Source: G963664115 sp965263045
GTDB lineage: Bacteria; Acidobacteriota; Terriglobia; 20CM-2-55-15
Length of the DNA stretch: 64,000 bases
NCBI GenBank assembly: GCA_965263045.1
Contig: CBDHGK010000041.1
Span: forward strand, 2,418,001 to 2,482,000
Direction: 5' to 3'
Part shown: piece by piece, positions 1 to 9,409 of the stretch
Layout of the letters: each line of letters opens with the position of its first letter
Numbering within the stretch: position 1 is the first letter of the stretch
Notes under the pieces: generated by a model
Databases searched by the model: none
Told to the model about the DNA's origin: nothing
What the model saw: only the letters and a program-made list of their open reading frames with translations
Made by a program: the position numbers and the translations under genes

Positions 1-1
1 G

Positions 2-934
2 TCGATCATTCGTGAACTGAGGGGCGAAAAAATCGACATCATCCAGTGGTCCGACGACCTCGAGACGTTTGCAACCAACGCGATCAGCCCCGCACAGGTC
101 AGCCGTGTTTCCATACTCGACACGCCGAGTACCGAAGGGAGAGAGGGCGAGGAGCCACTGCGGGTAATGGAGATCGTGGTCGAAGACAGTCAACTTTCGC
201 TTGCAATCGGGAAGAAGGGCCAGAACGTAAGACTGGCTTCAAAGCTTATCGGCTGGCGCATCGACATCAAGAGTGAAGCGGAAAAGCGCACCGAAATCGA
301 AGACCAGATCGGTCGCCTCCAGGCAGCAACGCCGCTGGAATCCATTGCTGGCCTGACTCCGGGCATCATCAGCAAACTGGCCTCAGCGGATATCACGACC
401 GTCGAACAACTGGCTGACCGGGCGCCGGAAGACCTGGAAGCGGTTCCGGGAATAGGTGGTAAAACGGTCGACAAAATACGGGACGAACTCTCCGAATATT
501 ACGCGACAATGCCGACCTATGAAGACGACCTCGAGCGTTCGACCCAGGAACGGATGTTCGGCAAGTCCGAAGAAGAAGACACCCTGCAGGCCGAGGCGGT
601 GGGGCTTGGGAACTCTCCCGACCCCGAGGCAACCCCCACCGGAGCTTCCGATGCGGGCACCCAACCGCCTGAGGCCGGGAACGCGGTGGACGCCGGGGAG
701 AGCAACGTCGCCGACGCTGCGGCGGCTGAAACGACCGCTGCCGGTGACACCGAACAAACTGATGACGCCACGTCAGAGCCCCTATCTCCGGAAGCAACCG
801 TCGACTCTGAAACTTCCAGCGAGGCCCCCCTGCTGGTGCAGGCCGGTGACGGGCTGGACTCTGACCTGAGCCCAGTTGCCGAAGCGGTGGCAGATGAAGG
901 CGCAGAAGTTTCAGACGACCGGGGACAAGAGTAA
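2..934 (+). CDS. nusA: Transcription termination/antitermination protein NusA (3' part)
   Basis: The reading frame is open from the first bases of the window, so the gene begins upstream and the internal ATG at 167 is not the start. NusA binds RNA polymerase and nascent RNA and modulates pausing, termination and antitermination in the cytoplasm. The fragment shows the region around SPAQVSRV, a KH domain with the loop motif AIGKKGQNVRLAS, then a helix-hairpin-helix-like C-terminal repeat (GLTPGIISKL, VPGIGGKTVDKI). The last 120 or so residues are an acidic, Ala/Thr-rich low-complexity tail, longer than in many NusA proteins. It is followed after 183 bp by infB, the classic nusA-infB order, but no ylxR gene lies between them. 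Identity is firm; the tail's role is unknown. Confidence 0.95.
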   Translation, partial: SIIRELRGEKIDIIQWSDDLETFATNAISPAQVSRVSILDTPSTEGREGEEPLRVMEIVVEDSQLSLAIGKKGQNVRLASKLIGWRIDIKSEAEKRTEIEDQIGRLQAATPLESIAGLTPGIISKLASADITTVEQLADRAPEDLEAVPGIGGKTVDKIRDELSEYYATMPTYEDDLERSTQERMFGKSEEEDTLQAEAVGLGNSPDPEATPTGASDAGTQPPEAGNAVDAGESNVADAAAAETTAAGDTEQTDDATSEPLSPEATVDSETSSEAPLLVQAGDGLDSDLSPVAEAVADEGAEVSDDRGQE

Positions 935-1117
935 AGGAACGGCAATTGAACGGTAATGGAACGGTAAAGGAAGAATGAACCACGCGATCAGCGATAGAAA
1001 CCTAGTCGAGTCGTGATGGCCAGGAAACACGGACCGGGATGTCCGCCCGGCGTTGGGCGGACCAACATGGTATCGTGAGTGTTTGGATATCTGAGGCAGG
1101 GAGGTTAAGGGTACAGA

Positions 1118-3667
1118 ATGGGGAAGCTGCGAGTCTACCAGCTAGCGCGCGAACTCAATCGTGACAATAGCGAAGTGATTCGAGAGTTACAGCACCTCGG
1201 TGCGCCGGTCACCTCACACTCCAACACGGTCGAAGACCGCATGGCGGAGCAGTTGAGGAAAACTCTCGGCGTATTCGTCATCGAAAAACCCAAGAAAAAG
1301 ACCACAGCGAAGAAGGCCAAGGCTGCAACACGGAAAACTGCAAAAACTGAGACCGAACCGGACGAGAAGAAGCCGGAGAAAGTCACACCCGAACCCAAAC
1401 TGGTCAAGGCCAAGCCAAAGCCAGCCGAACCCGCTGAAGCACCCCAACCGTCGGCCACCGTCGAAACACCACCCGAAACGCCGGAGGCCAGCCCGGCAGC
1501 TGCGACCGTTCAACATGCGGCGCCTGCGGCCGGGTCGCCGCCCGTTCACAAATCAGAACAGCCCGCCCCCGGTGACACGGAATCGAAATCGCCCGCTGCC
1601 AAGAAACCTGAACCACCGCCACGCCCGGTCGAACCGCGAAAGACAATGCAGCAGTTGGCCCAGGAACGACTTCGCCAGCAGAATCGGCCAATTCCAACGC
1701 CGGGCCGCAGGCCCTTACCTCCCCGTGAGGGACGATCCGCGCCCATTCGACCTGGACCGGGGAGTTCAGTCCCTGCTCGCCCCAGGGGTCCCATGCCACC
1801 CCGGCATGACATACGTCGCGACCGCCCGAGGCAGACCCGGGCCCAGCGCGTCGCACGTTCGATGGAACGACGGCCGATGCCCCAACCGAAGGCGGAAGCG
1901 GTTCGCGAGTTCCGTCGGGTCACGTTGACCGAAAACCTGACGGTCAAAGACCTGGCTGAAAAACTGGACGCGCGTTCTAAAGACGTCATCAAGAAGCTGA
2001 TGGACCGCGGGATGTTCGCGACAATAAACCAGGCGCTGGACAAGGATCTGGCCGTGGAACTCTGCAAAGATTTCAACGCAGAAGCCGATTTCGTCACGTT
2101 TGAAGAGAGCGTGATGCTTGAAGCCGTCGAGGTGAGCGAGCCTGAAAACATGGAGACGCGGCCTCCTGTGGTCACGATCATGGGGCATGTCGATCACGGC
2201 AAGACCTCCCTGCTGGACGCGATCCGGAAGACCCGCGTCACCGAGTCCGAACATGGAGGCATTACTCAACATATCGGCGCTTACCAGGTTCAAACGGGCG
2301 ACCGCAAGATTACGTTCCTCGACACACCGGGCCATGAGGCATTCACCCTGATGAGAGCGCGTGGCGCCTCGGTCACCGACATAGTGATTCTTGTCGTGGC
2401 GGCCGATGACGGCGTCATGCCGCAGACATTGGAGTCGATATCTCACACGAAGGCGGCCAACGTTCCACTTCTGGTCGCAATCAACAAGGTCGATGTCCCC
2501 AACTCGAACGTAGAAAAGGTCAAACGCGAACTGGCCGAAAAGGAAGTTCTGGCTGAAGACTGGGGTGGAGACACCGTCATGGTGGAAGTATCAGCCAAAC
2601 AAAAGACCAATATCGAACTGCTGCTGGAAATGATCCATCTCGTAGTTGATATGCGCCAGCTCAAAGGAGACCCGAATTTCCCGGCGATGGGCACGGCGCT
2701 GGAAGCGAAACTGGACAAAGGGCGGGGCAACGTCGCTACTATGCTGGTGCAGAACGGCACACTGAAAGTTGGAGACAACTTCATTGTCGGCGCCGTATAC
2801 GGCAAGGTGCGTGCGATGTATGACGAAAACGGCAAACAGGTAACCGCGGCGGGTCCGTCGGTTCCCGTCGAAGTGCTGGGCCTGCAAGGACTCCCCATGG
2901 CCGGAGACGCGTTTCAGGTGATCACTGATGACACGAAGGCGCGCCAGATCTCGCAGTTCCGCCAGGAGAAGTTGCGAGACATAGCGCTCGCCAAGAAATC
3001 CCGACTGACATTGGACCAGCTGCATGTCCGAATGGAAAAGGGAGAGGTCAAGGAAGTTCCAATCGTCTTGAAGGCCGATGTTCAGGGTTCGACCGAGGTC
3101 CTGACCGAAATGCTGAACAAGCTCGAAACAGACAAGGTCAAAGTTCGGATAATACATGCCGCGGTCGGCGCAATCACTGAATATGACGTTCTTTTGGCGG
3201 CAACCTCGAATGCCATCATCGTCGGCTTCAATGTCCGTCCGGAGAAGAAGGCATCGGAAATCGCGGCTCACGAAAATGTCGACATCCGACTGCACACCGT
3301 CATCTACAACGTTGTGGACGAAATGAAACAGGCGATGGTGGGTGTATTGGATCCGGTTACGAAAGAATCCTTCATGGGGACTGCCGAAGTTCGCGATACC
3401 TTCCGCGTTCCGAAGATCGGAACGATCGCCGGCAGCTACGTTACCGACGGCCGAATCGCCCGGAACGCCCAAATCAGGTTGTTGCGCGACAACGTCGTCA
3501 TTTACGAAGGCAAGATTGGGTCGTTGAAACGATTCAAAGAAGACGCCGCCGAGGTCCGTTCCGGTTACGAATGCGGCATCGGATTACAGGGCTACAACGA
3601 CCTCAAAATCGGAGACGTGATAGAAGCCTTCTCCACCGAGCAAGTCGCTGCCGAGATTGGAATTTAA
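1118..3667 (+). CDS. infB: Translation initiation factor IF-2
   Basis: This 849-residue GTPase delivers initiator tRNA to the 30S subunit. An IF2 N-terminal module (residues 1-50) is followed by a Lys/Pro/Ala-rich disordered linker to about residue 260 and a second IF2_N module (about 270-320). The G domain has the P-loop GHVDHGKT at 356-363, DTPGHE at 402 and NKVD at 456, followed by the beta-barrel and C-terminal tRNA-binding domains. The ATG at 1118 is preceded by GGGAGG at about 1099-1104, a rather long spacing, with a closer AAGG at 1107-1110. It lies between nusA and DUF503/rbfA, a conserved ribosome-biogenesis neighbourhood. Confidence 0.97.
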   Translation: MGKLRVYQLARELNRDNSEVIRELQHLGAPVTSHSNTVEDRMAEQLRKTLGVFVIEKPKKKTTAKKAKAATRKTAKTETEPDEKKPEKVTPEPKLVKAKPKPAEPAEAPQPSATVETPPETPEASPAAATVQHAAPAAGSPPVHKSEQPAPGDTESKSPAAKKPEPPPRPVEPRKTMQQLAQERLRQQNRPIPTPGRRPLPPREGRSAPIRPGPGSSVPARPRGPMPPRHDIRRDRPRQTRAQRVARSMERRPMPQPKAEAVREFRRVTLTENLTVKDLAEKLDARSKDVIKKLMDRGMFATINQALDKDLAVELCKDFNAEADFVTFEESVMLEAVEVSEPENMETRPPVVTIMGHVDHGKTSLLDAIRKTRVTESEHGGITQHIGAYQVQTGDRKITFLDTPGHEAFTLMRARGASVTDIVILVVAADDGVMPQTLESISHTKAANVPLLVAINKVDVPNSNVEKVKRELAEKEVLAEDWGGDTVMVEVSAKQKTNIELLLEMIHLVVDMRQLKGDPNFPAMGTALEAKLDKGRGNVATMLVQNGTLKVGDNFIVGAVYGKVRAMYDENGKQVTAAGPSVPVEVLGLQGLPMAGDAFQVITDDTKARQISQFRQEKLRDIALAKKSRLTLDQLHVRMEKGEVKEVPIVLKADVQGSTEVLTEMLNKLETDKVKVRIIHAAVGAITEYDVLLAATSNAIIVGFNVRPEKKASEIAAHENVDIRLHTVIYNVVDEMKQAMVGVLDPVTKESFMGTAEVRDTFRVPKIGTIAGSYVTDGRIARNAQIRLLRDNVVIYEGKIGSLKRFKEDAAEVRSGYECGIGLQGYNDLKIGDVIEAFSTEQVAAEIGI

Positions 3668-3799
3668 GACCGGCGACCCCGCGGCGTCGGTTGACAATTA
3701 ACGGCTGGGCCAGGGTTGACGGCTGGGCGGGATGGGTCAGGAGCATTCGCACTGGCCGGTCCACCCGGACGTGTCGCTGTTCACTCTTCACGGCATCGC

Positions 3800-4081
3800 A
3801 TGCATATCGGGCTGCTCCAACTCGACATCCATCTCCCGTACGCACATTCACTGAAAGATAAACGCATGGCCTTGCGGAGTCTGAAGGATCGGTTGCGCAA
3901 ACGCTTCAACGTTGCCGTCTCCGAACTGGCCCATCAGGACCTCTGGCAACGAGCCGGGGTCGGCGTCGTCAGTATCGGTCCTGATGCGGGCTACCTGGAG
4001 ACGCAATTGAATCTCGCACTCGAAGAGGTCGAGCGGACTTTGCCGGACTGCACGGTAAGCGGAATTGTCGAATTCCTCTGA
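3800..4081 (+). CDS. DUF503 family protein (YlxP-like)
   Basis: A 93-residue protein starting MHIGLLQLDIHLPYAHSLKD, typical of the DUF503/YlxP family found between infB and rbfA in many bacteria. The family has a ferredoxin-like fold and a suspected ribosome-biogenesis role, but its exact function is not established. The conserved segments SLKDKRMALRSLKDRLRKRFNVAVSE (read as two blocks, SLKDKR and RFNVAVSE) and LEEVE are present. The ATG at 3800 was chosen because the family begins there; a longer frame upstream has no family similarity. It sits 132 bp after infB and about 110 bp before rbfA. Confidence 0.85.
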   Translation: MHIGLLQLDIHLPYAHSLKDKRMALRSLKDRLRKRFNVAVSELAHQDLWQRAGVGVVSIGPDAGYLETQLNLALEEVERTLPDCTVSGIVEFL

Positions 4082-4189
4082 CAGGCTGCTGTAATATTTA
4101 GTATTCCGGCAGCCTGCGGCGCGGCATCGGACTTGTCGTCGTTTTCGACGGCTGAATTAGCCATCGAGGGCTTTTTCCCGATCGAGGTC

Positions 4190-4546
4190 ATGGCTGAAAA
4201 GAAGAGATTGGAACGGCTGGCACAACAGCTGAAGATTGAACTCGGCGCACTGATCGAAAGCGAGATCGACGACCCGCGCGTGGACTTGCTCGCTGTGACC
4301 CACGTCCGTGTCTCAAACGACATGCGACATGCTCGGGTCTATGTCAGTACCTTAGGCGCTGAAGGGGCGCGTCGCACGGCTCTAGAAGGACTGGATTCGG
4401 CACGGGGTTTTCTCCGAAGACAGTTGAGTCACCGGCTGGGGTACCTCAAGCGAACACCGGAATTGACGTTTCACTACGACGAGTCCGTTGAAAAAGAAAT
4501 GAGAATCGAAGAGCTTTTGGGTCAAATTGATTCCGAGGAACGATGA
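4190..4546 (+). CDS. rbfA: Ribosome-binding factor A
   Basis: RbfA binds the 30S subunit and helps mature the 5' end of 16S rRNA, which matters most in the cold. From the ATG at 4190 the protein is 118 residues, a normal length, with a KH-like fold: a basic N-terminal helix (MAEKKRLERLAQQLKIELG), the family signature DDPRVDLLAVTHVRVSNDM followed by ARVYVS, and the C-terminal LKRTPELTFHYDESVEKEMRIEELL pattern (seen as TPELTFHYDESVE and RIEELL). An upstream TTG at 4133 would add 19 residues that do not match the family. Its TGA overlaps the nrnA ATG (ATGA), indicating translational coupling. Confidence 0.93.
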   Translation: MAEKKRLERLAQQLKIELGALIESEIDDPRVDLLAVTHVRVSNDMRHARVYVSTLGAEGARRTALEGLDSARGFLRRQLSHRLGYLKRTPELTFHYDESVEKEMRIEELLGQIDSEER

Positions 4547-5502
4547 TTCAGAAAGTCGTCGAAACGATCCGGTCGAACTCAGACTTTCTTGTGGTCAGCC
4601 ACGTGCGTCCCGATGGTGACTCCCTCGGTTCACAGCTCGCGCTTGCGCTGATCCTTCAAGCTCTGGGCAAGAAGGTCGAATTGCTCAGTCGGGACCCTGT
4701 ACCTGCGCGCTACGTTTCCTTACCGGGCGCCGATCAGGTCCGACTGGCCTCGCGGGCTGCGGAAACCCGCGACGTGACGTTCGTGCTGGAGTGCGGCAAC
4801 ATCGACCGTCCGGGAATTTCCGGACTGGATCGTGGCCTCATCGTCAACATCGACCATCACCACTCAACCAAACCGTTCGGAAATATCAGTTGGATTGAAC
4901 CCTCGGCGTGCGCAGTCGGACAGATGATTTATCGGCTCATGAAAGCCCTCAGTGTCGGTATGACACCGCAAATTGCGACCAACATATACGTTGCGGTCCT
5001 CACGGATACCGGCTCATTCCAGTTTTCATCGACAACGGGCGACACGTTCCGGCTGGCCGCTGAACTGGCAGACCATGGGGCAGACGTGTCTGGAATCGCA
5101 ATGCAGGTGTTCCATACCAACCCCATTCAGAAGGTGCGTGCGATGGGGAAAATCCTGAATGCGATGGAGTTGCACGCCGGCGGTCGCGTCGTATCGACGG
5201 CGCTCTCCCGGGATGACCTTGGGGTCGCCGATGGCGACGACATCGAAGGGTTGGTCAACTATCCACTGACAATCGCCGGGATCGAAGTCGCTGTGCTGCT
5301 TCGGGAACTGGAAGACGGCTCCTATCGTGTCAGCATGCGGTCGAAGAACGACGTCGACGTGTCGACGGTTGCTGCAAAATTCGGAGGAGGCGGACACCGC
5401 AAAGCGGCGGGTTGTCAGATGGTAGGTTCACTCAATACAGTAGAGCAACAGATCGTCTCCTCGATTCAGGTCGAAATGGGAAAGGCCGCCTCGGCATCAT
5501 GA
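4543..5502 (+). CDS. nrnA: DHH/DHHA1 phosphoesterase, NrnA-like nano-RNase/pAp phosphatase
   Basis: A 319-residue DHH-DHHA1 protein. Members of this group degrade 2-5 nt RNAs and dephosphorylate 3'-phosphoadenosine 5'-phosphate using two Mn ions. Visible motifs are HVRPDGDSLGS (about residues 20-30), the family motif NIDHHHS near residue 104, TDTGSFQFS near 151, and the C-terminal substrate-binding GGGGHRKAAG near 285. It starts inside the rbfA stop codon and is followed 18 bp later by truB, so rbfA-nrnA-truB are probably co-transcribed. Bifunctionality is inferred from the family. Confidence 0.9.
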   Translation: MIQKVVETIRSNSDFLVVSHVRPDGDSLGSQLALALILQALGKKVELLSRDPVPARYVSLPGADQVRLASRAAETRDVTFVLECGNIDRPGISGLDRGLIVNIDHHHSTKPFGNISWIEPSACAVGQMIYRLMKALSVGMTPQIATNIYVAVLTDTGSFQFSSTTGDTFRLAAELADHGADVSGIAMQVFHTNPIQKVRAMGKILNAMELHAGGRVVSTALSRDDLGVADGDDIEGLVNYPLTIAGIEVAVLLRELEDGSYRVSMRSKNDVDVSTVAAKFGGGGHRKAAGCQMVGSLNTVEQQIVSSIQVEMGKAASAS

Positions 5503-5520
5503 ATCCGGTTTGAAGTCGAC

Positions 5521-6363
5521 TTGAACGGCGTCATCATTATTGACAAGCAGGGCGGAATGACGTCCCACGACGTTGTCGGCCGCATCCGGAAACGGCTGGA
5601 CATCAGCCGGGTGGGGCATCTGGGCACCCTCGACCCCGCAGCAACGGGTGTGCTGCCATTGACGATCGGTAAGGCAACCCGCCTGGCGCGCTTCATTTCG
5701 TCTTCACCTAAAGAATACTGCGGTGAAATCCGTTTGGGCTGGGCGACAACGACCGGTGATGTCGAAGGTGATCCGCTCGAAGAGCCGAAACCCGTCGATG
5801 TCGGCCGGGAGGCTCTGCTGGAGGCGATGGGATCACTCACCGGGACGATCCGTCAGGTGCCACCCGCCTATTCCGCCAAGAAGATCGCGGGCGTGCGAGC
5901 CTACAAGCTGGCGCGGAAGGGCCGTCGCGTGGATCTGGAGCCTGTTGAAGTCGAGATCCAGTCTTTCGATCTCGAATCGTGCGAGCGGGAGTTGATCCGC
6001 TTCAGGGTTGTCTGTTCGGCGGGTACCTACATCCGAAGCCTGGCACGGGACCTCGGCGAGATACTCAAAACGGGCGGACATCTGTTCTCTCTTCGCCGAA
6101 TTCGGGCCGGTGTTTTCGACATCGACCAGGCGATTGCACCCGACGACGCATCCTGGGAGCACGTCATCCCCCCCGAGCAACTGATGTCTGATCTGGCCCG
6201 GATGGATGTCGGGCCCGAGGCGGAAAACCGTATCCGGCACGGCCTGCCAATTCCGACCGAACACGAAGGATCACCGCTCCGCATCTTCAACAAAAAAGGT
6301 GAACTTATCGCGATTGCAGCCATCGAAAGGGGTTGGGCACTACCTCAGGTTGTGTTACTCTGA
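5521..6363 (+). CDS. truB: tRNA pseudouridine(55) synthase TruB
   Basis: TruB isomerises U55 in the T loop of elongator tRNAs. The 280-residue product begins with the expected NGVIIIDKQGGMTSHDVV and has the catalytic-Asp motif GHLGTLDPAATGVLP (Asp near residue 38), the Tyr-containing VPPAYSAKKIAG block, and SAGTYIRSLARDLG. The start is a TTG at 5521; no ATG lies nearby, and the family's N-terminus begins exactly here. The C-terminal region is short, as in TruB forms with a reduced C-terminal domain. It is 18 bp downstream of nrnA and just ahead of rpsO, the usual context. Confidence 0.93.
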   Translation: MNGVIIIDKQGGMTSHDVVGRIRKRLDISRVGHLGTLDPAATGVLPLTIGKATRLARFISSSPKEYCGEIRLGWATTTGDVEGDPLEEPKPVDVGREALLEAMGSLTGTIRQVPPAYSAKKIAGVRAYKLARKGRRVDLEPVEVEIQSFDLESCERELIRFRVVCSAGTYIRSLARDLGEILKTGGHLFSLRRIRAGVFDIDQAIAPDDASWEHVIPPEQLMSDLARMDVGPEAENRIRHGLPIPTEHEGSPLRIFNKKGELIAIAAIERGWALPQVVLL

Positions 6364-6398
6364 ATCTTCAAATTTTGAAGGAGATTAGAACGTAAAGA

Positions 6399-6668
6399 AT
6401 GGCTCTGACGACGGAATCCAAAGGCTCGATCATCGACCAATATCGAATCCATCCTTCGGATACGGGGTCGCCGGAAGTTCAGATCGCGATACTCAGTGAA
6501 AGAATTTCTTACCTGACTGAGCATTTCAAGACACACAAGAAGGATCATGCCTCCCGCCGGGGACTGCTGAAACTTGTCGGCCGTCGGCGCCGCCTGCTTG
6601 AATACCTCAAACGACACGAAGTCGGTCGTTACAAAGAGGTAATTCGAAAGCTCGGGCTCCGCAAGTAG
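6399..6668 (+). CDS. rpsO: 30S ribosomal protein S15
   Basis: The protein is 89 residues, the standard S15 length. It binds 16S rRNA at the helix 20-22 junction and is a primary assembly protein. Conserved blocks are DTGSPEVQIAILSERI, LTEHFKTHKKDHASRRGLL (seen as HFKTHKKDHASRRGLL) and VGRRRRLLEYL. A good Shine-Dalgarno, AAGGAG, lies at about 6377-6382. The order truB-rpsO-pnp is widely conserved. Confidence 0.97.
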   Translation: MALTTESKGSIIDQYRIHPSDTGSPEVQIAILSERISYLTEHFKTHKKDHASRRGLLKLVGRRRRLLEYLKRHEVGRYKEVIRKLGLRK

Positions 6669-6834
6669 CCGGGCCAGATCCTGCTCAGGAACTCCGATCG
6701 ATCCGTCCCATCCAGTGAAATATGACATCCCGGAAAATTTTTGGGGAGTCTGGCATCAACTCTGAGCATGAAGCGAACTGTCTTTTCTTGCCTCAGTGCC
6801 ACGTCCGGGCCGACAAAAGGAACTTCACACAACT

Positions 6835-8961
6835 ATGAATATTCATAAAGTCAGTCGAATGATCGGCAATCTCGAGTTATCGATAGAAATTGGCAAACTC
6901 GCCACTCAGGCAGACGGTGCCGCCTATGTCCGGTATGGAGATACGGTGGTCCTGGTGACCGCGTGTGGCGCGAAGGAAGCCAGCGCGAATGCTCACTTCT
7001 TTCCGCTCACCTGCGACCACAAAGAAAACTTTTACGCAGCCGGGAAAATTCCGGGTGGCTTTTTCAAACGCGAGGGCAGACCTGGAGAGCGCGAGGTTCT
7101 AACCAGCCGGATGATCGACAGGCCGATTCGACCGCTGTTTCCAGAGGGATATCGAAACGAAACACAGGTCATCGCCATGGTTCTCTCCGCGGACGAGGAC
7201 AACGATCCATCAACATTGAGTATCGTCGGCGCATCGACCGCCCTCTACCTTTCTGTGCTGCCGTTCACGCAGCCAATCGCTGCCGTTCGCGTCGGATTGA
7301 TCGATGGCGCCTACGTCATCAATCCGACTTATACACAGCTGGAAGACAGCCGGATGAACCTGGTCGTTGCCGGGACCGAGGATGGCGTCACGATGGTCGA
7401 GGCCGCAGCGAACGAGGTCTCAGAAGAATTGATGATCGAGGCGATCGCGTTTGGCCACGACGCGGTCAAACAGATCATCGACATGGAAAAGGAACTCTAC
7501 GACATCATCCGACCGGAAAAGATCGAGTTTCAATTGCCCGCGGTGCCCGCCGACATTGAGGGCCAGGTCGAAGGACTCATCCGCGAGGAACTCGAAGACG
7601 CGCTGAACACACAGAAATACGACAAACTGACCAGCTATGCGAAGGTGGACGATGCGAAGGCCAAGTCCATTGAAAGCTTTGGTGAGGTTGAGGAATCGAC
7701 ACTCAAAGACGTGAAAAGCGCGTTCAGCGCACTCAAGGAAAAAATATTTCGGGACCAGATTCTCCACAACGACACCCGCCCCGACCGGCGGGCGACCGAC
7801 GAGATTCGACCGATCTGGATTGAAACGGGCTTGTTGCCGCGAACCCATGGTTCGGCGATTTTCACAAGAGGAGAAACCCAGGCGCTGGTAACGACAACAC
7901 TGGGAACTTCGAACGATGCTCAGAGGATGGACCGGTTGGAAGGTGAGTCGTTCAAACGATTCCTGATGCACTACAACTTTCCTCCTTTTTCGGTCGGTGA
8001 AGTGCGCCGGATGATGGGGACAAGTCGCAGAGAACTTGGGCATGGCAACCTGGCTGAGCGGGCGATTCTGCCGATGCTCCCCGGCGAAGAGGACTTTCCG
8101 TATACGGTCCGCGTGGTATCAGAAATTCTGGAATCCAATGGATCATCTTCGATGGCCACCGTCTGTGGCGCAAGCCTGGCCTTGATGGAGGCTGGCGTTC
8201 CGATGAAGAGGCCGGTGGCTGGCGTCGCGATGGGACTGGTTTCTGAAGGCGATAAGTATGCTGTACTCAGCGACATTGCCGGTGCCGAAGATCACTACGG
8301 TGATATGGACTTCAAGGTCGCCGGAACGCGAGAGGGTATCACCGCCCTGCAGATGGATATCAAGATTACAAACGTCACCTTCGAAATCATGTCCAAGGCG
8401 ATGGAACAGGCGAAAGGCGGCCGTATGCACATCCTCGAAAAAATGGATACAGCGATTACGGGCCACAAGGAAGATATTTCCCCGTACGCGCCCAGAATCC
8501 ATACGATCAAGATACCGGTCGATAAGATCCGCGACGTGATTGGCCCCGGCGGCAAGATGATCCGCTCGATCGTCGAACGGACCGGCGTCAAGATCGATGT
8601 CAACGACGACGGGACAGTCAACGTTGCATCATCGGACGGACCGTCAGCCCAGAAGGCCATCGGCATCATCGAAGATCTGACGGCGACTCCCGAGGTTGGA
8701 AAGACCTACCTGGGAAAGGTGGTGCGTATCGTCGACTTCGGTGCTTTCGTGGAAATTTTCCCGGGCACGGACGGACTGCTTCACATATCTGAAATCGCCG
8801 AGCATCGGATTCGTGAGGTGCGCGACGAGCTCAACGAAGGCGACCAGTTGATGGTGAAAGTCATCGCCATGGAAGATAACAAGGTCAAGCTCTCACGCAG
8901 GGCTGTCCTTCGAGAGCAAAAGGCAAGTGCCGGATCCGGAGCCGATAAGAGTAAGGAATGA
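6835..8961 (+). CDS. pnp: Polyribonucleotide nucleotidyltransferase (PNPase)
   Basis: A 708-residue 3'-5' phosphorolytic exoribonuclease, a trimer in the cytoplasm and often in the degradosome. Two RNase PH-like cores are visible: the first contains GGFFKREGRPGEREVLTSR, read as GGFFKREGRPGERE near residue 80, and the second contains FPPFSVGEVRRMMGTSRRELGHG, read as FPPFSVGE and RRELGHGNLAERA. They are followed by a KH domain (DVIGPGGKMIRSIVE) and an S1 domain (GKVVRIVDFGAFVEIFPG). The ATG at 6835 was chosen because the family begins MNIHKVSR-like; an upstream in-frame start at 6796 lacks similarity. It lies 166 bp after rpsO and ends at a strong terminator. Confidence 0.96.
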   Translation: MNIHKVSRMIGNLELSIEIGKLATQADGAAYVRYGDTVVLVTACGAKEASANAHFFPLTCDHKENFYAAGKIPGGFFKREGRPGEREVLTSRMIDRPIRPLFPEGYRNETQVIAMVLSADEDNDPSTLSIVGASTALYLSVLPFTQPIAAVRVGLIDGAYVINPTYTQLEDSRMNLVVAGTEDGVTMVEAAANEVSEELMIEAIAFGHDAVKQIIDMEKELYDIIRPEKIEFQLPAVPADIEGQVEGLIREELEDALNTQKYDKLTSYAKVDDAKAKSIESFGEVEESTLKDVKSAFSALKEKIFRDQILHNDTRPDRRATDEIRPIWIETGLLPRTHGSAIFTRGETQALVTTTLGTSNDAQRMDRLEGESFKRFLMHYNFPPFSVGEVRRMMGTSRRELGHGNLAERAILPMLPGEEDFPYTVRVVSEILESNGSSSMATVCGASLALMEAGVPMKRPVAGVAMGLVSEGDKYAVLSDIAGAEDHYGDMDFKVAGTREGITALQMDIKITNVTFEIMSKAMEQAKGGRMHILEKMDTAITGHKEDISPYAPRIHTIKIPVDKIRDVIGPGGKMIRSIVERTGVKIDVNDDGTVNVASSDGPSAQKAIGIIEDLTATPEVGKTYLGKVVRIVDFGAFVEIFPGTDGLLHISEIAEHRIREVRDELNEGDQLMVKVIAMEDNKVKLSRRAVLREQKASAGSGADKSKE

Positions 8962-8977
8962 CGACGGCAGTCACCCC

Positions 8978-9012
8978 CGGAGGAGCATCATTGGGACGCT
9001 CCTCCGTTTCTC
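8978..9012 (+). terminator. Rho-independent-type terminator after pnp
   Basis: CGGAGGAGC (8978-8986) and GCTCCTCCG (8998-9006) form a 9-bp perfect stem around an 11-nt loop, followed by TTTCTC. It lies 16 bp past the pnp stop codon and closes the nusA-to-pnp block. The T tract is short. Confidence 0.75.
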
Positions 9013-9028
9013 ATCCCGTGGCAGGTCC

Positions 9029-9319
9029 TCAGTCGAGATCGATGTCCCGGATCGGCATTTCCAGCTCGTCGGCATGCTCCATAGCTTCTTTGAACTTCAG
9101 ATTGATCAGGTCCTCGCGACCTTGTTCCTTGGCGAACGCCTGATCGAATCTGTCTGAGGCCGTCTCTTCATCCCTTTTGACCCGGCTCACCGCGTCCTCA
9201 AAAGAAACAGTTTTCTTCTCGGGCTGTTTTGTAAACAGGACATCCCCGGTCTCCGAATTGACCGTCAATGTCGCGTCACAGCACGGGCATCGGACCTGTA
9301 CTTTATTTCTCTCTACCAT
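9029..9319 (-). CDS. Small zinc-ribbon hypothetical protein
   Basis: A 96-residue product starting MVERNKVQVRCPCCDATLTV, with a CPCC knuckle near the N-terminus. No second CxxC pair is present, so a full zinc ribbon would need a dimer or other ligands. The rest is charged and helical (VSFEDAVSRVKRDEETASDRFDQAF), possibly a coiled coil. The ATG at 9319 is preceded by AAGAAG; a GTG at 9346 would add nine residues. It is convergent with pnp and downstream of the UbiD-like gene on the same strand. Similar short proteins are conserved hypotheticals; no function can be assigned. Confidence 0.6.
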   Translation of the reverse strand: MVERNKVQVRCPCCDATLTVNSETGDVLFTKQPEKKTVSFEDAVSRVKRDEETASDRFDQAFAKEQGREDLINLKFKEAMEHADELEMPIRDIDLD

Positions 9320-9409
9320 CTTCTTAGTATAGTTGGTCTGTGGCACCGTTCAGAGTGACGCGGTCAAAATTAAGCAACCACCGGTCCCATTCCTAATCAT
9401 GACTCCCGA

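Noticed and set aside
167..934. Internal ATG as the start of the first gene
   Set aside because: The same frame is open to the window edge and upstream codons match NusA.
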